From assembly GCF_932526225.1 (NCBI RefSeq), contig NC_064048.1, forward strand, positions 3,299,597 to 3,363,596: a DNA stretch of 64,000 nt. The letters are read 5' to 3'. Below are positions 37,301 to 48,830 of this stretch, piece by piece. The notes beneath the pieces were generated by a model. That model made no database searches, was not told where the DNA came from, and saw only the letters and a program-made list of their open reading frames with translations. Source of the DNA: Nematostella vectensis (Eukaryota > Cnidaria > Anthozoa > Actiniaria > Edwardsiidae). Each line of letters opens with the position of its first letter. The stretch's first letter is position 1. The translations under genes were made by a program, and so were the position numbers.

Positions 37301-40300
37301 AACCGGCTTTATAACAAAAATCAACCGGACATGTAACAAACTAGTCAACCGGATTTGTATCAAAAATAAAACCGCAAATCAGAGTGATACACACGCAACT
37401 GGTTGGGAGGCAGAACACCAAATCAAACAGTGGCGGATCCAGGGATTATAGTTAGTTTTTATAACCAGGGAGTTCACTAATGGTAATCTAGCCAAAAGAA
37501 CGATTCTAGATAAGCTTGAAAAATAATTGAAAGGGAAATTGAACTAGTTAACTAGTCAACCGGCTTTGTAACAAAAATCAACCGGATATTTAAAAACTTG
37601 TCAACCGGACAAAAATCAAAATCCGGGTGATTTCCTAAGTTCCTTCTGATAATAATACATGATTTTGGTAGGTGTCGTCTGCTAATGGCTGATATGAGAT
37701 GCAGCGCATCCATTTGAAATGTTTCAGTTTGAGTGTCTATACCCATGCCTAAATTACTCGTTATAAAAATTATTATTATTTTTTTACATCTTTTAGAATT
37801 CGTTTCATCTGGTGAGGCAGAGAGACCTGAAAAGCGAAGAGCGTTATCAATTTCATCAGTTGATGATCTCGATCGAGAGGTCAGAGAAAAACAAGAGTTG
37901 ATAAGGTGCATGAGAGAAGTCGAGGATGCAGCACAACGCGAGAAGGAGAAACGAAAAGCCATTGAAGCGGACATGGCGCAAATGGTCCAAGAAAACACTT
38001 CCAAGATTGTTGACAAGCTGAAAAACAAAGAGTTAACGGAAAAAGAAAGAGAAGAATTGCTCAAGCTCTTGGTAAATCATCACAAGGCGCTTCTTGAAAA
38101 TGTTTTTTGTTTTGAAGATTCGTTGAGAGATAAAGAACTCGACTCCTTGACAAACATTGTTCACTACCTGAGCAATAGTGTAGAGAATGTTCATAACGGA
38201 AAGGAAGAGCTGGCCAAACTGATTCCCAAGTACCATGAGATCTTGATAAAGAAAATCGAACAAGATCCCAGCAGTGAAAAAAGCCACCAAGCACTGAGAG
38301 ACACGACGCACGATTTGTTTGACGGTTTGCGATACTTTGATCAAGCAAAGGAGGAGCACGCCAAACTGATTCCCAAGTACCATGAGATCATGATAAAGAC
38401 CATCGAACAAGATCCCAGCAGTGAAAAAAGCTACCAAGCACTGAGAGACACGACGCATGATTTGTTTGACGGTTTGCGATACTTTGATCAAGCAAAGGAG
38501 GAGCACGCCAAACTGATTCCCAAGTACCATGAGATCATGATAAAGACCATCGAACAAGATCCCACGAGTGACAAGAGCTACGGCGAGCTGAAAGAGATGA
38601 TGTGTGAATTGCAAAAACTTACGAGCTCCTCAGAAATAGGAAAGGAAGAGTACGCCAAACTGATTCCCAAGTACCATGAGATCATGATAAAGACCATCGA
38701 ACAAGATCCTACGAGTGACAAGAGCTACAAAGCACTGAGAGACACGACGCATTATTTGTTAGACGGTTTGCGAGACTTTGATCGTGCAAAAGAGGAGCAC
38801 GCCAAACTGATTCCCAAGTACCATGAGATCATGATAAAGAACATCGAACAAGATCCCACGAGTGACAAGAGCTACCAAGCACTGAGAGACACGACGCATG
38901 ATTTGTTAGACGGTTTGCGAGACTTTGATCAAGCAAAGGAGGAGCACGCCAAACTGATTCCCAAGTACCATGAGATCATGATAAAGACCATCGAACAAGA
39001 TCCCACGAGTGACAAGAGCTACGGCGAGCTGAAAGAGATGATGTGTGAATTAAAAAAACTTACGAGCTCCTCAGAAATAGGAAAGGAAGAGTACGCCAAA
39101 CTGATTCCCAAGTACCATGAGATCGTGATAAAGATAATCGAACAAGATCCCAAGATTGAAAAAAGTTACCAAGCACTGAGAGACACAACACGTGATTTGG
39201 CAAGTATTGCCAGGGATCTCCCTGACAAGGGTAAAGAAGAGGTAACCGAAATTCTCGTTAAGTACCACACGTTCCTCTTAAAGAACATCGAGCAGGAGCC
39301 AATGAGTGAAGGAAGTCACAATGCACTAATAGCCGCGACGCATGATTTGTCAAAAATTGTTGCATCGTGGGTCACAGACGAGGGAAAGCAGCAACTTGCC
39401 AAACTTCTCCCTCAGTACTACACCACATTGTTTACAAATATTAAACAAGATCCAATGAGTGAAAGCAGCTTCGGCGCACTGAAAACCGCAACTGATGATG
39501 TGTTACAAATGTGCCGCTCATCAGAGATCGTCAAACAGGAAATGATCAAGTTTATCCCCAAGCATAATGAGAACCTACTCTGGATAACGAAAAGGGTAGT
39601 GAACGAGTCGGGATCTACAGACAGTGGACTTGACCGGTTAGAAAGGGTGATTTCTATTTTAACAAGTTTGGTAGAGCCCCCATCGCAGGATAATCAGATA
39701 ATCCTCGACCTGATCGATAAAATGGCCGATAAAATATCACAGGACACAGATTCCGGAAAGGGTCTTGATCGAATTGAGAGGATGGTAGGAAACCTAGTCC
39801 GTTTTCTTCGACTCTCTTCCTTGACTGACGCCGGGAAAAAGCAGTTGATCGAATTGATAGAAAAACTTTGTAACCCACTGATGCACTTGGAAAAGCCTTA
39901 CGTTACGTTACGTATCATTCACACTTTTGTAGCCTTGTGTGAAAACCTCTCTGGGCCAATTTCTGACAGAATTGTTACTTCATTACTTTCTGTAATTGAA
40001 GCAGCCTCACGGTCAAATTCAAATATTCCACCGCCCGATTCCGACCTTCTCGACAGATTGTGTGACATTGTGATTGAAAGAATGGAGCTCACTCCTATAG
40101 ATAAAGAAGAACTCTCCTGTATCCTGACCAGCTTGAACAAGTGTTTCGCTGCCTTAGCAGCTGAGATTGCTAGTCCCAAAACAGGCCCGTGGTGGGAAGA
40201 CACAAGACAGGGACAGTCCGACAAGTTGCAGTTCATAATGGACAATTTGCAGTCGATGCTGGACAAGCAAATGAAGGCATTTGAGGAGATGATTAGAAGG

Positions 40301-40321
40301 CTTCAAACGTCTGGGGTGTAA
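31312..40321 (+). CDS. Novel multidomain protein: N-terminal helical (death-fold-like?) domain, TRADD-like N domain, about ten 49-residue helical repeats
   Basis: Proposed exons: 31312-31648, 33506-33529 (24 nt), 34998-35006 (9 nt), 35686-36042 and 37797-40321, all joined in phase 1, giving about 1083 residues. Exon 1 (112 residues) is helical; its end (TFLDKLVDETDEKKITEEKI ... SDVLRKAIEDYRL) has the look of the last helices of a death-effector domain. That is inference. The 357-nt exon has the pattern SGSITFIVRAQSLAALKELW-SMYQTGELKRRF followed by IKFSVFIDENEFRS, closely resembling the TRADD N-terminal domain (strand, helix, LW..Y..G.L, strand). The last exon begins with a basic coiled coil, then repeats built on KLIPKYHEIMIKTIEQDPTS (about residues 377-844), and ends with a further helical region. 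Possible roles are in death-receptor or innate signalling, by domain only. Nothing is known of the whole architecture to me. The two tiny exons are the least certain part. Confidence 0.75.
32920..32942. repeat. (CA)n microsatellite
   Basis: About 12 CA dinucleotides next to poly-C, in the first intron of the TRADD-like gene. Confidence 0.9.
34552..34915. mobile_element. 364-bp element with about 95-bp inverted ends
   Basis: The left end GGCTATAGGATAATTTGACT and the right end with GATTATCCTATAGCC are inverted. The arms also share GTGTTGAATAAAGCATGTAT and CTCAACTGGCCGTATTCGCC. The GC-rich unique centre contains GGCGGCCGC. It lies 82 bp upstream of the proposed 9-nt exon. Confidence 0.85.
35335..35685. 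repeat. Degenerate about 27-bp repeat running into the acceptor of the TRADD-like exon
   Basis: Units like ATGGATTTACCCTCCATATT and TTCCATTTTATGGATTT repeat about 12 times and end in the polypyrimidine tract and CAG at 35685. The array supplies the acceptor's pyrimidine-rich context. Confidence 0.8.
35686..36042 (+). CDS. Exon encoding a TRADD-like N-terminal domain
   Basis: 119 codons, phase 1 at both ends. The core reads SGSITFIVRAQSLAALKELW, SMYQTGELKRRFQEAFAKIL and KFSVFIDENEFRSICLNLV. TRADD has the same order of beta strand, LxxxxxxYxxGxL helix and beta strand before its TRAF2-binding face; only the fold-level pattern is claimed. It is preceded by LLSLVKENKELFALLFGAPL, which may be an amphipathic or membrane-touching helix. 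Confidence 0.7.
36505..37545. mobile_element. Foldback element with a 37-bp minisatellite core
   Basis: The left arm (about 36505-36860, interrupted at about 36604-36785 by other sequence) and the right arm (37380-37545) are inverted: CTGGATCCGCCACTGTTTGA faces TCAAACAGTGGCGGATCCAG, and GCTAGATTACC faces GGTAATCTAGC. Between them, 36850-37375 is about 13 copies of a 37-bp unit with GTAACAATCAACGGGATAAG. No transposase is seen. In the intron before the last exon of the TRADD-like gene. Confidence 0.85.
37797..40321 (+). CDS. Last exon of the TRADD-like gene: tandem 49-residue helical repeats
   Basis: The 840-codon exon has stop TAA at 40319. From about 38198 to 39600 there are ten units of about 147 nt. 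The best conserved segment is KLIPKYHEIMIKTIEQDP. Units alternate between a type ending ALRDTTHDLLDGLRDFDQA and a type ending GELKEMMCELKKLTSSSEIG; the order suggests duplication of a three-unit block (units 4-6 against 1-3). Nucleotide identity between inner units is very high, so expansion is recent or homogenised. Outer units (TEILVKYHTFLLKNIEQEP, KLLPQYYTTLFTNIKQDP) are old and diverged, which shows a real protein repeat under selection. Confidence 0.88.
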
Positions 40322-40790
40322 GATACCAAGACTATTCCCTCCAGCTCCCTTGGCATCATGGGAATTGAAACAGGAAAATGGCAAGTTGAACAAAAACAAA
40401 AGAAAAGGGATCCCTTCGACTTCGCCAAAAAGCCAGTTTGAGACCAGGGAAGACACTGACGTAATATGAACAAATATTTACAATGTAAACATGATAATAA
40501 GTCTAAGAGTAGAGGAATGTTGTAGAAGAGTGATTTTAGTGTTATGTTATCTGTATACAGACGCGTACACAGGATTGGCTGGGGGGGGAGGTGCGCAGTC
40601 ATAGGAAAAAAGCATAGCATTTAAAGATTTCTTGATAAGAAATGACCCACCTTTTAGCCGCAGGCGCACTCAACACTGTGTACGCGCCTGGTACATGTCT
40701 CGAACTCGAATGTCATGTCGGAAGATAAAAATAAGCATCCAGGTTTATGATATGACCTTAGCTCTTTAGATAATCAAGTCTGTATTTCAC
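40322..40790. other. 3' region of the TRADD-like gene
   Basis: No canonical AATAAA is visible between the stop and the 60-bp array, so the 3' end cannot be placed. Nothing else is recognised. Confidence 0.5.
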
Positions 40791-42450
40791 TATTATATTA
40801 TGTAGTAACTATATATGATGTAGTCACTAGCTATCAAGTGTGTATTTCACTATTATATAATGTAGTCACTATATATGATGTAGTCACTAGCTATCAAGTG
40901 TGTATTTCACTATTATATAATGAAGTCACTATATATGATTTAGTCACTAGCTATCAAGTGTGTATTTCACTATTATAATGTAGTCACTATAAGATGTAGT
41001 CACTAGCTATCAAGTGTGTATTTCACTATTATATAGTGTAGTCACTATATATGATGTAGTCACTAGCTATCAAGTGTGTATTTCACTATTATAATGTAGT
41101 CACTATATATGATGTAGTCACTAGCTATCAAGTGTGTATTTCACTATTATATAATGTAGTCACTATATATGATGTAGTCACTAGCTATCAAGTGTGTATT
41201 TCACTATTTTATAATGTAGTCACTATATATGATGTAGTCACTAGCTATCAAGTGTGTATTTCACTATTATAATGTAGTCACTATATATGATGTAGCCACT
41301 AGATATCAAGTGTGTATTTCACTATTATATAATGTAGTCACTATATATGATGTAGTCACTAGCTATCAAGTGTGTATTTCACTATTATATAATGTAGTCA
41401 CTATATATGATGTAGTCACTAGCTATCAAGTGTGTATTTCACTATTTTATAATGTAGTCACTATATATGATGTAGTCACTAGCTATCAAGTGTGTATTTC
41501 ACTATTATAATGTAGTCACTATATATGATGTAGCCACTAGATATCAAGTGTGTATTTCACTATTATATAATGTAGTCACTATTATGATGTAGTCACTAGC
41601 TATCAAGTGTGTATTTCACTATTATAATGTAGTCACTATATATGATGTAGTAACTAGCTATCAAGTGTGTATTTCACTATTATATAATGTAGTCACTATA
41701 TATGATGTAGTCACTAGCTATCAAGTGTGTATTTCACTATTATATAATGTAGTCACTATATATGATTTAGTCACTAGCTATCAAGTTTGTATTTCACTAT
41801 TATAATGTAGTCACTATATATGATGTAGTCACTAGCTATCAAGTGTGTATTTCACTATTATATTATGTAGTCACTATATATGATGTAGTCACTAGCTATC
41901 AAGTGTGTATTTCACTATTATATAATGTAGTCACTAGATTTAGTCACTAGATATCAAGTGTGTATTTCACTATTATATAATGTAGTCACTATATATGATG
42001 TAGTCACTAGCTATCAAGTGTGTATTTCACTATTATATAATGTAGTCACTATATATGATGTAGTCACTAGCTATCAAGTGTGTATTTCACTATTATATAA
42101 TTTAGTCACTATATATGATGTAGTCACTAGCTATCAAGTGTGAATTTCACTATTATATAATGTAGTCACTATATATGATGTAGTCACTAGCTATCAAGTG
42201 TGTATTTCACTATTATAATGTAGTCACTATTATGATGTAGTCACTAGCTATCAAGTGTGTATTTCACTATTATATAATGTAGTCACTATATATGATTTAG
42301 TCACTAGCTATCAAGTGTGTATTTCACTATTATATAATGTAGTCACTATATATGATGTAGTCACCAGCTATCGAGTATGTATTTCATTATTATGTAATGT
42401 AATCACGATGTAGTCACTAGCGATCAAGTATGTTTCATTATATAATGTAG
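40790..42450. repeat. 60-bp minisatellite, about 28 copies
   Basis: Unit TATCAAGTGTGTATTTCACT + ATTATATAATGTAGTCACTA + TATATGATGTAGTCACTAGC, with 57-58 bp variants missing TATA-type dinucleotides. Each unit contains GTAGTCACTA twice, so the unit is itself a decayed dimer. Confidence 0.96.
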
Positions 42451-42684
42451 TCATTATCTCTAGCCCGTGACTTTAGGGTTTTTTGGGAGGGTGCGAATTC
42501 GCGAAAAGTGAAGCATTGGTATTTTTTATTACCTTGCTAGATACCCAACTACTCAAACCAACGTTTGCACGTTTAACACAGTAGACTAGGATTTAACCAT
42601 AATCATCATTCTAGGTATTTTGTAAACACCTTTTATTCATTTTATATGCTAATTGTTATATTGTAGTTTTTTTATTCCCTTGAA

Positions 42685-42873
42685 GTTAGGCTCGTCCCCG
42701 GGCTCCTTTTCGCGCGACTTCTCGTCAGTGTCTCGTCACGTTTGATCTGCCGCTTGCCCACAGCAGTGTCAGCGCTACCTACAGCAGTCCGCAATTTTGA
42801 AATGATGACCGCGTTGCATCATGGGGTCCACTAAAAAAGAGCTGACAAAGGATAAGCCTGGGAACGAGGCTAA
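42685..42873. mobile_element. 189-bp MITE-like element
   Basis: Inverted ends GTTAGGCTCGTCCCCGGGCT and AGCCTGGGAACGAGGCTAAC (two to three mismatches). Confidence 0.7.
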
Positions 42874-44293
42874 CTTGGCACCTAATTTCTATTGATTTAT
42901 AGATTGTTGAAGCAGGTGCATAAGATTTTTTAGTTTATAAATAAATTCACTAAGTCTTGGAGATAATATTAGTAGTAATAGTGCTAGTAATATACCGGCT
43001 GTTCTATCGTAGTAATCTATATTAAGTTCAAGCCAGGCTTGAAAATTTTGGCTTCTGTTTAGTTATAAATATTTGTAGCTTCAGTTAGATATTTGATTGT
43101 TTTCAATTAGAGTGTAAGGATTTTTTTTTCCCTTCACACATTTTTCACCTAAAATCTCCGGGTTTTGTAGACCATTGCTTGTATCTAATATTCGATTTAC
43201 CTAATAAAATTGTTGCACTCATTTTTCGTTCTATTATTTTTCCTTGTAGGGCTGATTTCGTTAGTCTATTTCTATGCCTTTTTGGTACGATTTCGCGGGC
43301 ATACTACGATGGATACTTTTTCCACTCAGTATTTTCCTAGGGTGACAAAATGGCGGCGGATCCGATTCCATTCTCTTATGTAAAGCTTGTTGCAGACACT
43401 GTTGCCGGTCCACTTACTTGCATAATAAACAATTGTATATCCAGATTGTACTATCCAAATGCCTGGAAAAAAGCGAGAATTAGTCCCATCCCCAAAGTAG
43501 ACGACCCTACCGCCAACGAACACTTCCGAACCATATCAGTTCTACCTGTGCTCTCTAAAATATTTGAAAAGCTTATTGATAAGCAAATGACTAACTTCTG
43601 TGTGGAGCATTCTACTCTAAGGGATACTGTGTCTGATTTCCGGAAAGGACAATCAACCTGCACTGTTCTTATGGGTATTCGCGATGATCTTCTGCGGGCC
43701 ATGAAGAAGGGCGAAGTTACTCTAAGGTCATGGCCGACTTTTCAAAGGCTTTTGATACTGTCCACTATACGACTCTAGTCCGAAAGCTTCACACACTTGG
43801 TTTCTCCAAATCATTCCTGACTTGGCTTTGCAGTTATCTATCGGACCGCTCATATTACGTCCAAATTGACGACCACACATCAACCACCCTCAAATCAAAA
43901 TTTGGTGCTCCGCAAGGCTCAATTTTAGGACCTATGCTTTTAAATTGACACGTAGCAGATCTCCAAAACAACCTCGCGGCCGGAGCAACTACGTATCAAT
44001 ACGCTGATGACACTACAATCTACCTTGGTGGTCGTCCATCTGACCTCCCTCAGCTTGCTTTGCAGCTTAATTCATCTCTTGAAAACCTATGATCTTGGTC
44101 AGCCAATTAACCTTGCGCTAAACCCTATCCAGACCATAACGATGGTCATTTCTACCCGACAAATTTCTCGCGTCCATAAGTTGGACCAATATGACCCCGG
44201 TCTGACAGTCTCTAACACAATGCTCGACCGAGTCTGCCAAGCCAAACTTCTAGGCCTACACTTTGACCAATTTCTCAGCTGGGAGGAACACGT

Positions 44294-45492
44294 ATGTACT
44301 GTCGCAATTTGTAATAATCGTCGCAATTTGTAATACCTGTGGCAATTTGTAATAAAGTTGTCGCAATTTGTAATAAAAAGCTGTCGCAATTTGTAATACG
44401 AACCCATCGCGATTTGTAATAAAAAAAAGCTGTCACAATGTGTAACACACCTCCCTCGCGATTTGTAATAATTATCCAATTAAGTTTATTATTAGCTTAT
44501 ATACGAGAGTTCATTGCTGTCATGTCACACTAAGAAATATTAATTTAAAACAAACAGACAAGCAATGCAAGAAGCCTGATATCTTTTAATATCGCAAATT
44601 TGATGAAAAATGCGAGCTTAAAGCGAACTTAACTTAATTCTCGCGAAATTTACAGCTGTTTCACGTCAGGGGCGGATTCAGACTATATCAACTGTATCAT
44701 ACGATGGATGAACGCCTGGCTAAGATTGCGAGAAACAACGGAGCTCAAATGGGTCGTTATTACATCAATTTTGTGGAAAGCGCACAAAAAGTGAAGGCCT
44801 TTCTATTAGTTCAAAGTTAGTTTTTGCTCCAAATACGTTATACATGTGGAAAGAAAGAAAAGATACTAAGCGTTGACTCACACAAATTTGAGTATACTAT
44901 TTTTAAATGTACGTTTGAGTAAAAAGCGACGGCTCCGTTCCGTATTTTCTTCCCTATTTACTAATTCTGTAGTGTATACGTTTTGATATAGGCTTGAAAG
45001 GATAATTATCTTTACTTATTTGTTGAACAATTTGAATCCCACCTTTGCTTTGTGTGACCACGACTCGTCGAGTATATTTTATCTTTTCGCGTGGATATTC
45101 TTATTTGAAGCTTTCATATTCTTGTTGTGGAATAAATAAAAGAGGACATTCCAATGACGTCACCCTTGTCATCAAGAATAATTTGCAAAGGGAAACCTCG
45201 TTTTACTTGTTGGAGTTGTTTTTTAATTTTAACTTTTTTTATAACACCTAATTATTACAAATCGCGACGGAGGTGTGTTACAAATTGCGAAAGTTTTTTT
45301 TATTACAATCTTGACAACTTTATTACAAATTGCGAAAGGTATTAAAAATTGTTCCCTGCTAGCAGAGGCCTCTTTTCTCTGTATTTCGCTGGGCTGGAGC
45401 TCGCGAACGCAAGCACAGCGAAATACATAGAAAAAAGGCCTCTGCTAGCAGGGAATACAAATTGCGACGTTTATTACAAATTGCGACAGTAC
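44294..45492. mobile_element. 1.2-kb foldback element inserted in the LINE, probable 6-bp target duplication ACACGT
   Basis: Both ends are built of direct repeats facing each other: GTACTGTCGCAATTTGTAAT at the left (44296 on) and ATTACAAATTGCGACAGTAC at the right. Left arrays reach about 44480 and right arrays start at about 45245. ACACGT flanks it at 44288-44293 and 45493-45498, and removing it rejoins the RT reading order. The interior has no convincing protein. Confidence 0.85.
45352..45455. repeat. 104-bp hairpin inside the foldback element
   Basis: TTCCCTGCTAGCAGAGGCCT is exactly complementary to AGGCCTCTGCTAGCAGGGAA, and pairing continues to a loop around CTGGAGCTCGCGAACGCAAG. Confidence 0.9.
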
Positions 45493-46220
45493 ACACGTCA
45501 AAAAGCTTTCAAAGGCTTGCTATGGCGTCCTCTCGGTTTTGCGCAAAATAAAGCATTTCGCTGATTTTAAACTCAGAAAGCAACTGGCCGAGGGTGGCTG
45601 CCAATTCAGGAACGAAGAGACTTTCATCTTCTAAAACTTGTTTTTAAATCTCTTCACTTTAAATCATGGCCCTCTTACCTGAGTCTTCAAGAGGTGAGCC
45701 ACACCCGCAATCTTCGCTCCAGTTTGGCCCGGCGGCTTGTTATCCCTTTTGAAACAGGCACCTCTCAAGATAATGCTGCAAAACTTTTCAACAGCCTCCC
45801 TGCCCATATCCGAAACACCAGCGACCTCAATTATTTCTGCAGGGAGGTCAACTTTTTATTGAGGGCTCGCATCACTGCCTAGCCCATCTACTTTATCGCT
45901 TTCTTTCTTTTCTGTTATGTTCTCGACCTATAGTTAATAAAATTTTAAACATACTAAAGTAATATTAGTCTTTTACAGTCAAATAAAATTTTAAACTTAT
46001 AGTAATATAAATCTTTATTTAGCTCCACTATAGTAAGTCTTTAGATAGCTACAATGTCAGCTGGAGAGCCTCTCTGGGATGCTCTGATATTCTACCATTA
46101 TTATTTTTATTATCATTATTATAACAATAAAATTCCGTTAAATTTCGCTGAAATGCGCCTTACTTTGTGACGCGCTATCCGTGTTTTTTATTTTAGAAAA
46201 CCGGGCCAAGCTACGTTGGC

Positions 46221-46432
46221 GTAATCTCCTATGATTTTTAACGGAAAACGCGAAAAAATTGTCAAAATATTGAAAGCAGTGTGTCTATTGGAAGTTTCTT
46301 CGAGGATGTGATCGATAATTTAGAGAGGATGGCCTGTTAAATATCTCGGATTCTAATAGATTCTTTTGTCTTTCAACGGTTGAGGTTTCCGTCGGACCTC
46401 CGGAAGTAAACTGGTTACAATGCGGCTTTAAC
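46221..46432. mobile_element. MITE family A, copy 5 (inverted, one end lost)
   Basis: Opposite orientation: the interior reads AGCAGTGTGTCTATTGGAAG and the right terminus GGTTACAATGCGGCTTTAAC. The left terminus is missing. Confidence 0.83.
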
Positions 46433-46756
46433 AAGAAATGGGTAGGGGAGTTTGAGTTTCTTACAACACACTAGGATATCAAATATCTTTTTTTATTTCT
46501 AAATTTTGCCTATGTACAACTACACAATCATACCAGATGATATGCACATATAGAGGTTTTACCTTTTTACATCAGCTCCAAACATAATCTAAAATTCGTG
46601 TAATTTATTGTCGAGTCGTTGGGGGTTTTTACAGGGTTTTGTCAGGAAATTCTAAAAGATTACTATTGGAAGCAGTGTGGAGCAGATATCTGTAGCTCAA
46701 ACTCTAGATTCTCATAACCCTAACCAAGGTATGCTACTGTAGTTAGAAGAATTATA

Positions 46757-46982
46757 GTGCGACGCGCGCTACCGTAGCCACCAAGACAAAGCTTTGAGAT
46801 AGCAAGCCAATCAGAATGCGAGAGTCACAGCTTTGACACCTTGATGATTTATTGTCGTTTTCTGATGGGCAGTGAAGCGCTGGCTGGCTAGTGAAGCCCA
46901 TGTCAGATAACACGTTCCTCGCATTCTTATTGGCTCTCTTAAAAAAAAACTGTGAAAGTGGCCACGGTAGCACGCGTCGATC
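46757..46982. mobile_element. MITE family C, most complete copy
   Basis: Termini CGACGCGCGCTACCGTAGCC and GGCCACGGTAGCACGCGTCG are inverted repeats. The interior carries GTCAGATAACACGTTCCTCG and TTATTGGCT, as in the other copies. Confidence 0.8.
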
Positions 46983-48555
46983 TGCAAAGACAACTAGTAG
47001 TTTATATACAGTCATCTCTAAACGTCAAATATTCTCAAAATGGTGACCACAATAACGGGAGCTGGCATTAGTTTAATAATAGTTCTATCAAGGTTCATGG
47101 TTTCGAAGTTTTAATATAGTTATGTCAGCAATGAACTTCTAAAAAGCTTACAAAATAAGATTTTCCCTATTCTATGTGTCAACTTACAAGACTTAGTTCT
47201 ACCTGGAAACGTGCAGGCAATGTTTGAGTGGTATTAGCTCACCAACAATGGTTGTCAAGCCATAGTACTGATGACATACTGAGAATACAGAGTCTCTAGT
47301 CCAAGGAAGAACACAATATACAGATCTGTCAATCAGACCTGTTTCCATCCAATCCGCAGCGAGGTCCCTCCTGAGTGGGGGCAAGGCAAGTCCATTACTT
47401 CCTTGCTCTGTTCTTGGTTGTGTAAAAGGGGGCTCACCAATACTTAAAGGTCAAGTAAGGAAGCCGTCCCTTTTACTGAAGCAGTCCTTTGCTTTGATAT
47501 GTAAAGTAAGTTCCTGTTGAAGAGAAATGCTGAAAACATCGTTACGACAGAGAATTTGGTTAGGCAATGATACGCAACATAAACGCTACAGCAATAATAA
47601 TACGAGATTGGAATGAAGAAAGTGTTAGAGTAAGCCCGAGAAGGTAAATCGACAACAATAAAACAATAATCAAACGAAAGTGCTTATGTAGAAGCAACAT
47701 AAACAACAGTTACAAGCAAAAACAACACTTACAAGTAAAAAAACAAGCAACAAGTGAAAACAGTTGCAAACAAAACAGCAACAATACCAAAAGTTACATC
47801 AACCTTCTTTTAGCTTAAATCTGTTTTAGCATGGACTTTTCTCCTGTCATAGGTTTCTACTTTCTTTAAACCTGTTATGTGTATTCATCTGCGACTTATC
47901 TATAACTGATCAGGAATAAATTGGAAAAATACCTGCGCCCTGGCTTTGTGAATTTCTAAGTTGCATTGTTTGCGTTTAATAATATAGAACGGATTGTAAA
48001 ATTATCAAAATATTTGAATTAAAAAGTATTTTTGACAGATTGAACATCTTATTTTACAAACCTTAGACTCTAACAGTTCCACATAAATACAAATTATAAA
48101 GCTCTATAATATAAAAGTATTTGGCTGGCAGACAAAAATGCTGCTATCCCAAATGTTTAAGGAAATGCACCGTTGTTAGACTGGCGGATTTACAGCGCAC
48201 CCGGTACCTTACATCTATGCTATGAGGCGTTGCCCTAGCAATGCCAGCCATAGTCATTCACAACCCAGTCAAGCAATTTCATACTACGCGCTAGAAGTCT
48301 TGTAAGACTCGCATACTTGTTTCAATTAAGGAATTCAAAAAAAGTTGTCATTGCAGTGTTCTGGGCGTAAATATAATGACATTTGATATGGAATATTTTG
48401 TTGAGTGAACCAACCAATAAAATCGTGTTAACCTTACAGCAGTCCATCAAAGCGATTGGTGGAATCTGAGCAATAGGAGACGCAGCATCTGTGATGTCAT
48501 TACCACCACTTGAGCAATTACTCTGTATTCGATTCTACGAAAGGATCTCTTCACT

Positions 48556-48830
48556 TTTCCTCAAGCACTGTTTCTAGGGAATCCTCAACAGCAGGATTTC
48601 TTAGAAGTCTACCTTCAAGCAAACTTTCTAGGAAGCTCCCAACATCGGGATTTCTAGGAAGTCTTAGCCGGGATGACCTTTCAGCAAACTTTCTAGGAAG
48701 TCCTCACCAGCTGAATTTCTAGGAAGTCCTAGCCAGGATGACCTTTCCCGTAAACTTTCTAGGAAGTCCTACCGAGGAGCGTTTCTAGGAAATCCTACCA
48801 AGGAGCGTTTCTAGGAAGTCCTGTATATCG
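48556..48830. repeat. Tandem TTTCTAGGAAGTCCT-type repeat spanning the ZFC3H1 stop codon
   Basis: Sense (minus) units begin GGACTTCCTAGAAA and recur about nine times with variable 20-45 bp spacers, some CGCTCC(T/C)(T/C)GGTA and some AAAGGTCATCC. The first unit is coding (DFLETLLG); the second supplies the TAG stop; the rest are 3' UTR. Confidence 0.85.

Larger units (their letters stand above)
43335..45960 (+). pseudogene. Dead non-LTR retrotransposon (CR1/L2-like reverse transcriptase), split by an inserted foldback element
   Basis: The first piece (frame from 43350) has NAWKKARISPIPKVDDP and RTISVLPVLSKIFEKLI. After a frameshift near 43728 come MADFSKAFDTV (RT motif A), FGAPQGSILGPML (motif B), an in-frame TGA at 43946, and YQYADDTTIYLG (catalytic YADD, motif C). 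More stops and a shift follow; NLALNPIQTITMVISTRQIS and AKLLGLHFDQFLSWEEHV resume until 44293. After the insertion the frame continues VKKLSKACYGVL and ends with LFNSLPAHIRNTSDLNYFCR, stop at about 45882. The 5' half (endonuclease) is absent. The 3' tail has two AATAAAATTTTAAAC copies. Confidence 0.88.
45961..48550. other. Intergenic stretch between LINE and ZFC3H1
   Basis: Contains the MITE A copy (46221) and the MITE C copy (46757), an A/CAA-rich stretch (47640-47790) and otherwise unremarkable AT-rich sequence. No open frame here resembles a gene. Confidence 0.6.

Noticed and set aside
37733-37796. Alternative start MSIPMPKLLVIKIIIIFLHL giving a signal peptide to the repeat exon
   Set aside because: The hydrophobic run is the translation of the polypyrimidine tract ending in TTTTAG; exon joining from 36042 keeps phase and explains the sequence better.
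38033-38614. 193-codon antisense frame within the repeat exon
   Set aside because: Shadow of the tandem coding repeats on the plus strand.
43350-43948. Functional reverse transcriptase gene
   Set aside because: Frameshift, in-frame stops, lost 5' half and a 1.2-kb insertion show a dead LINE.
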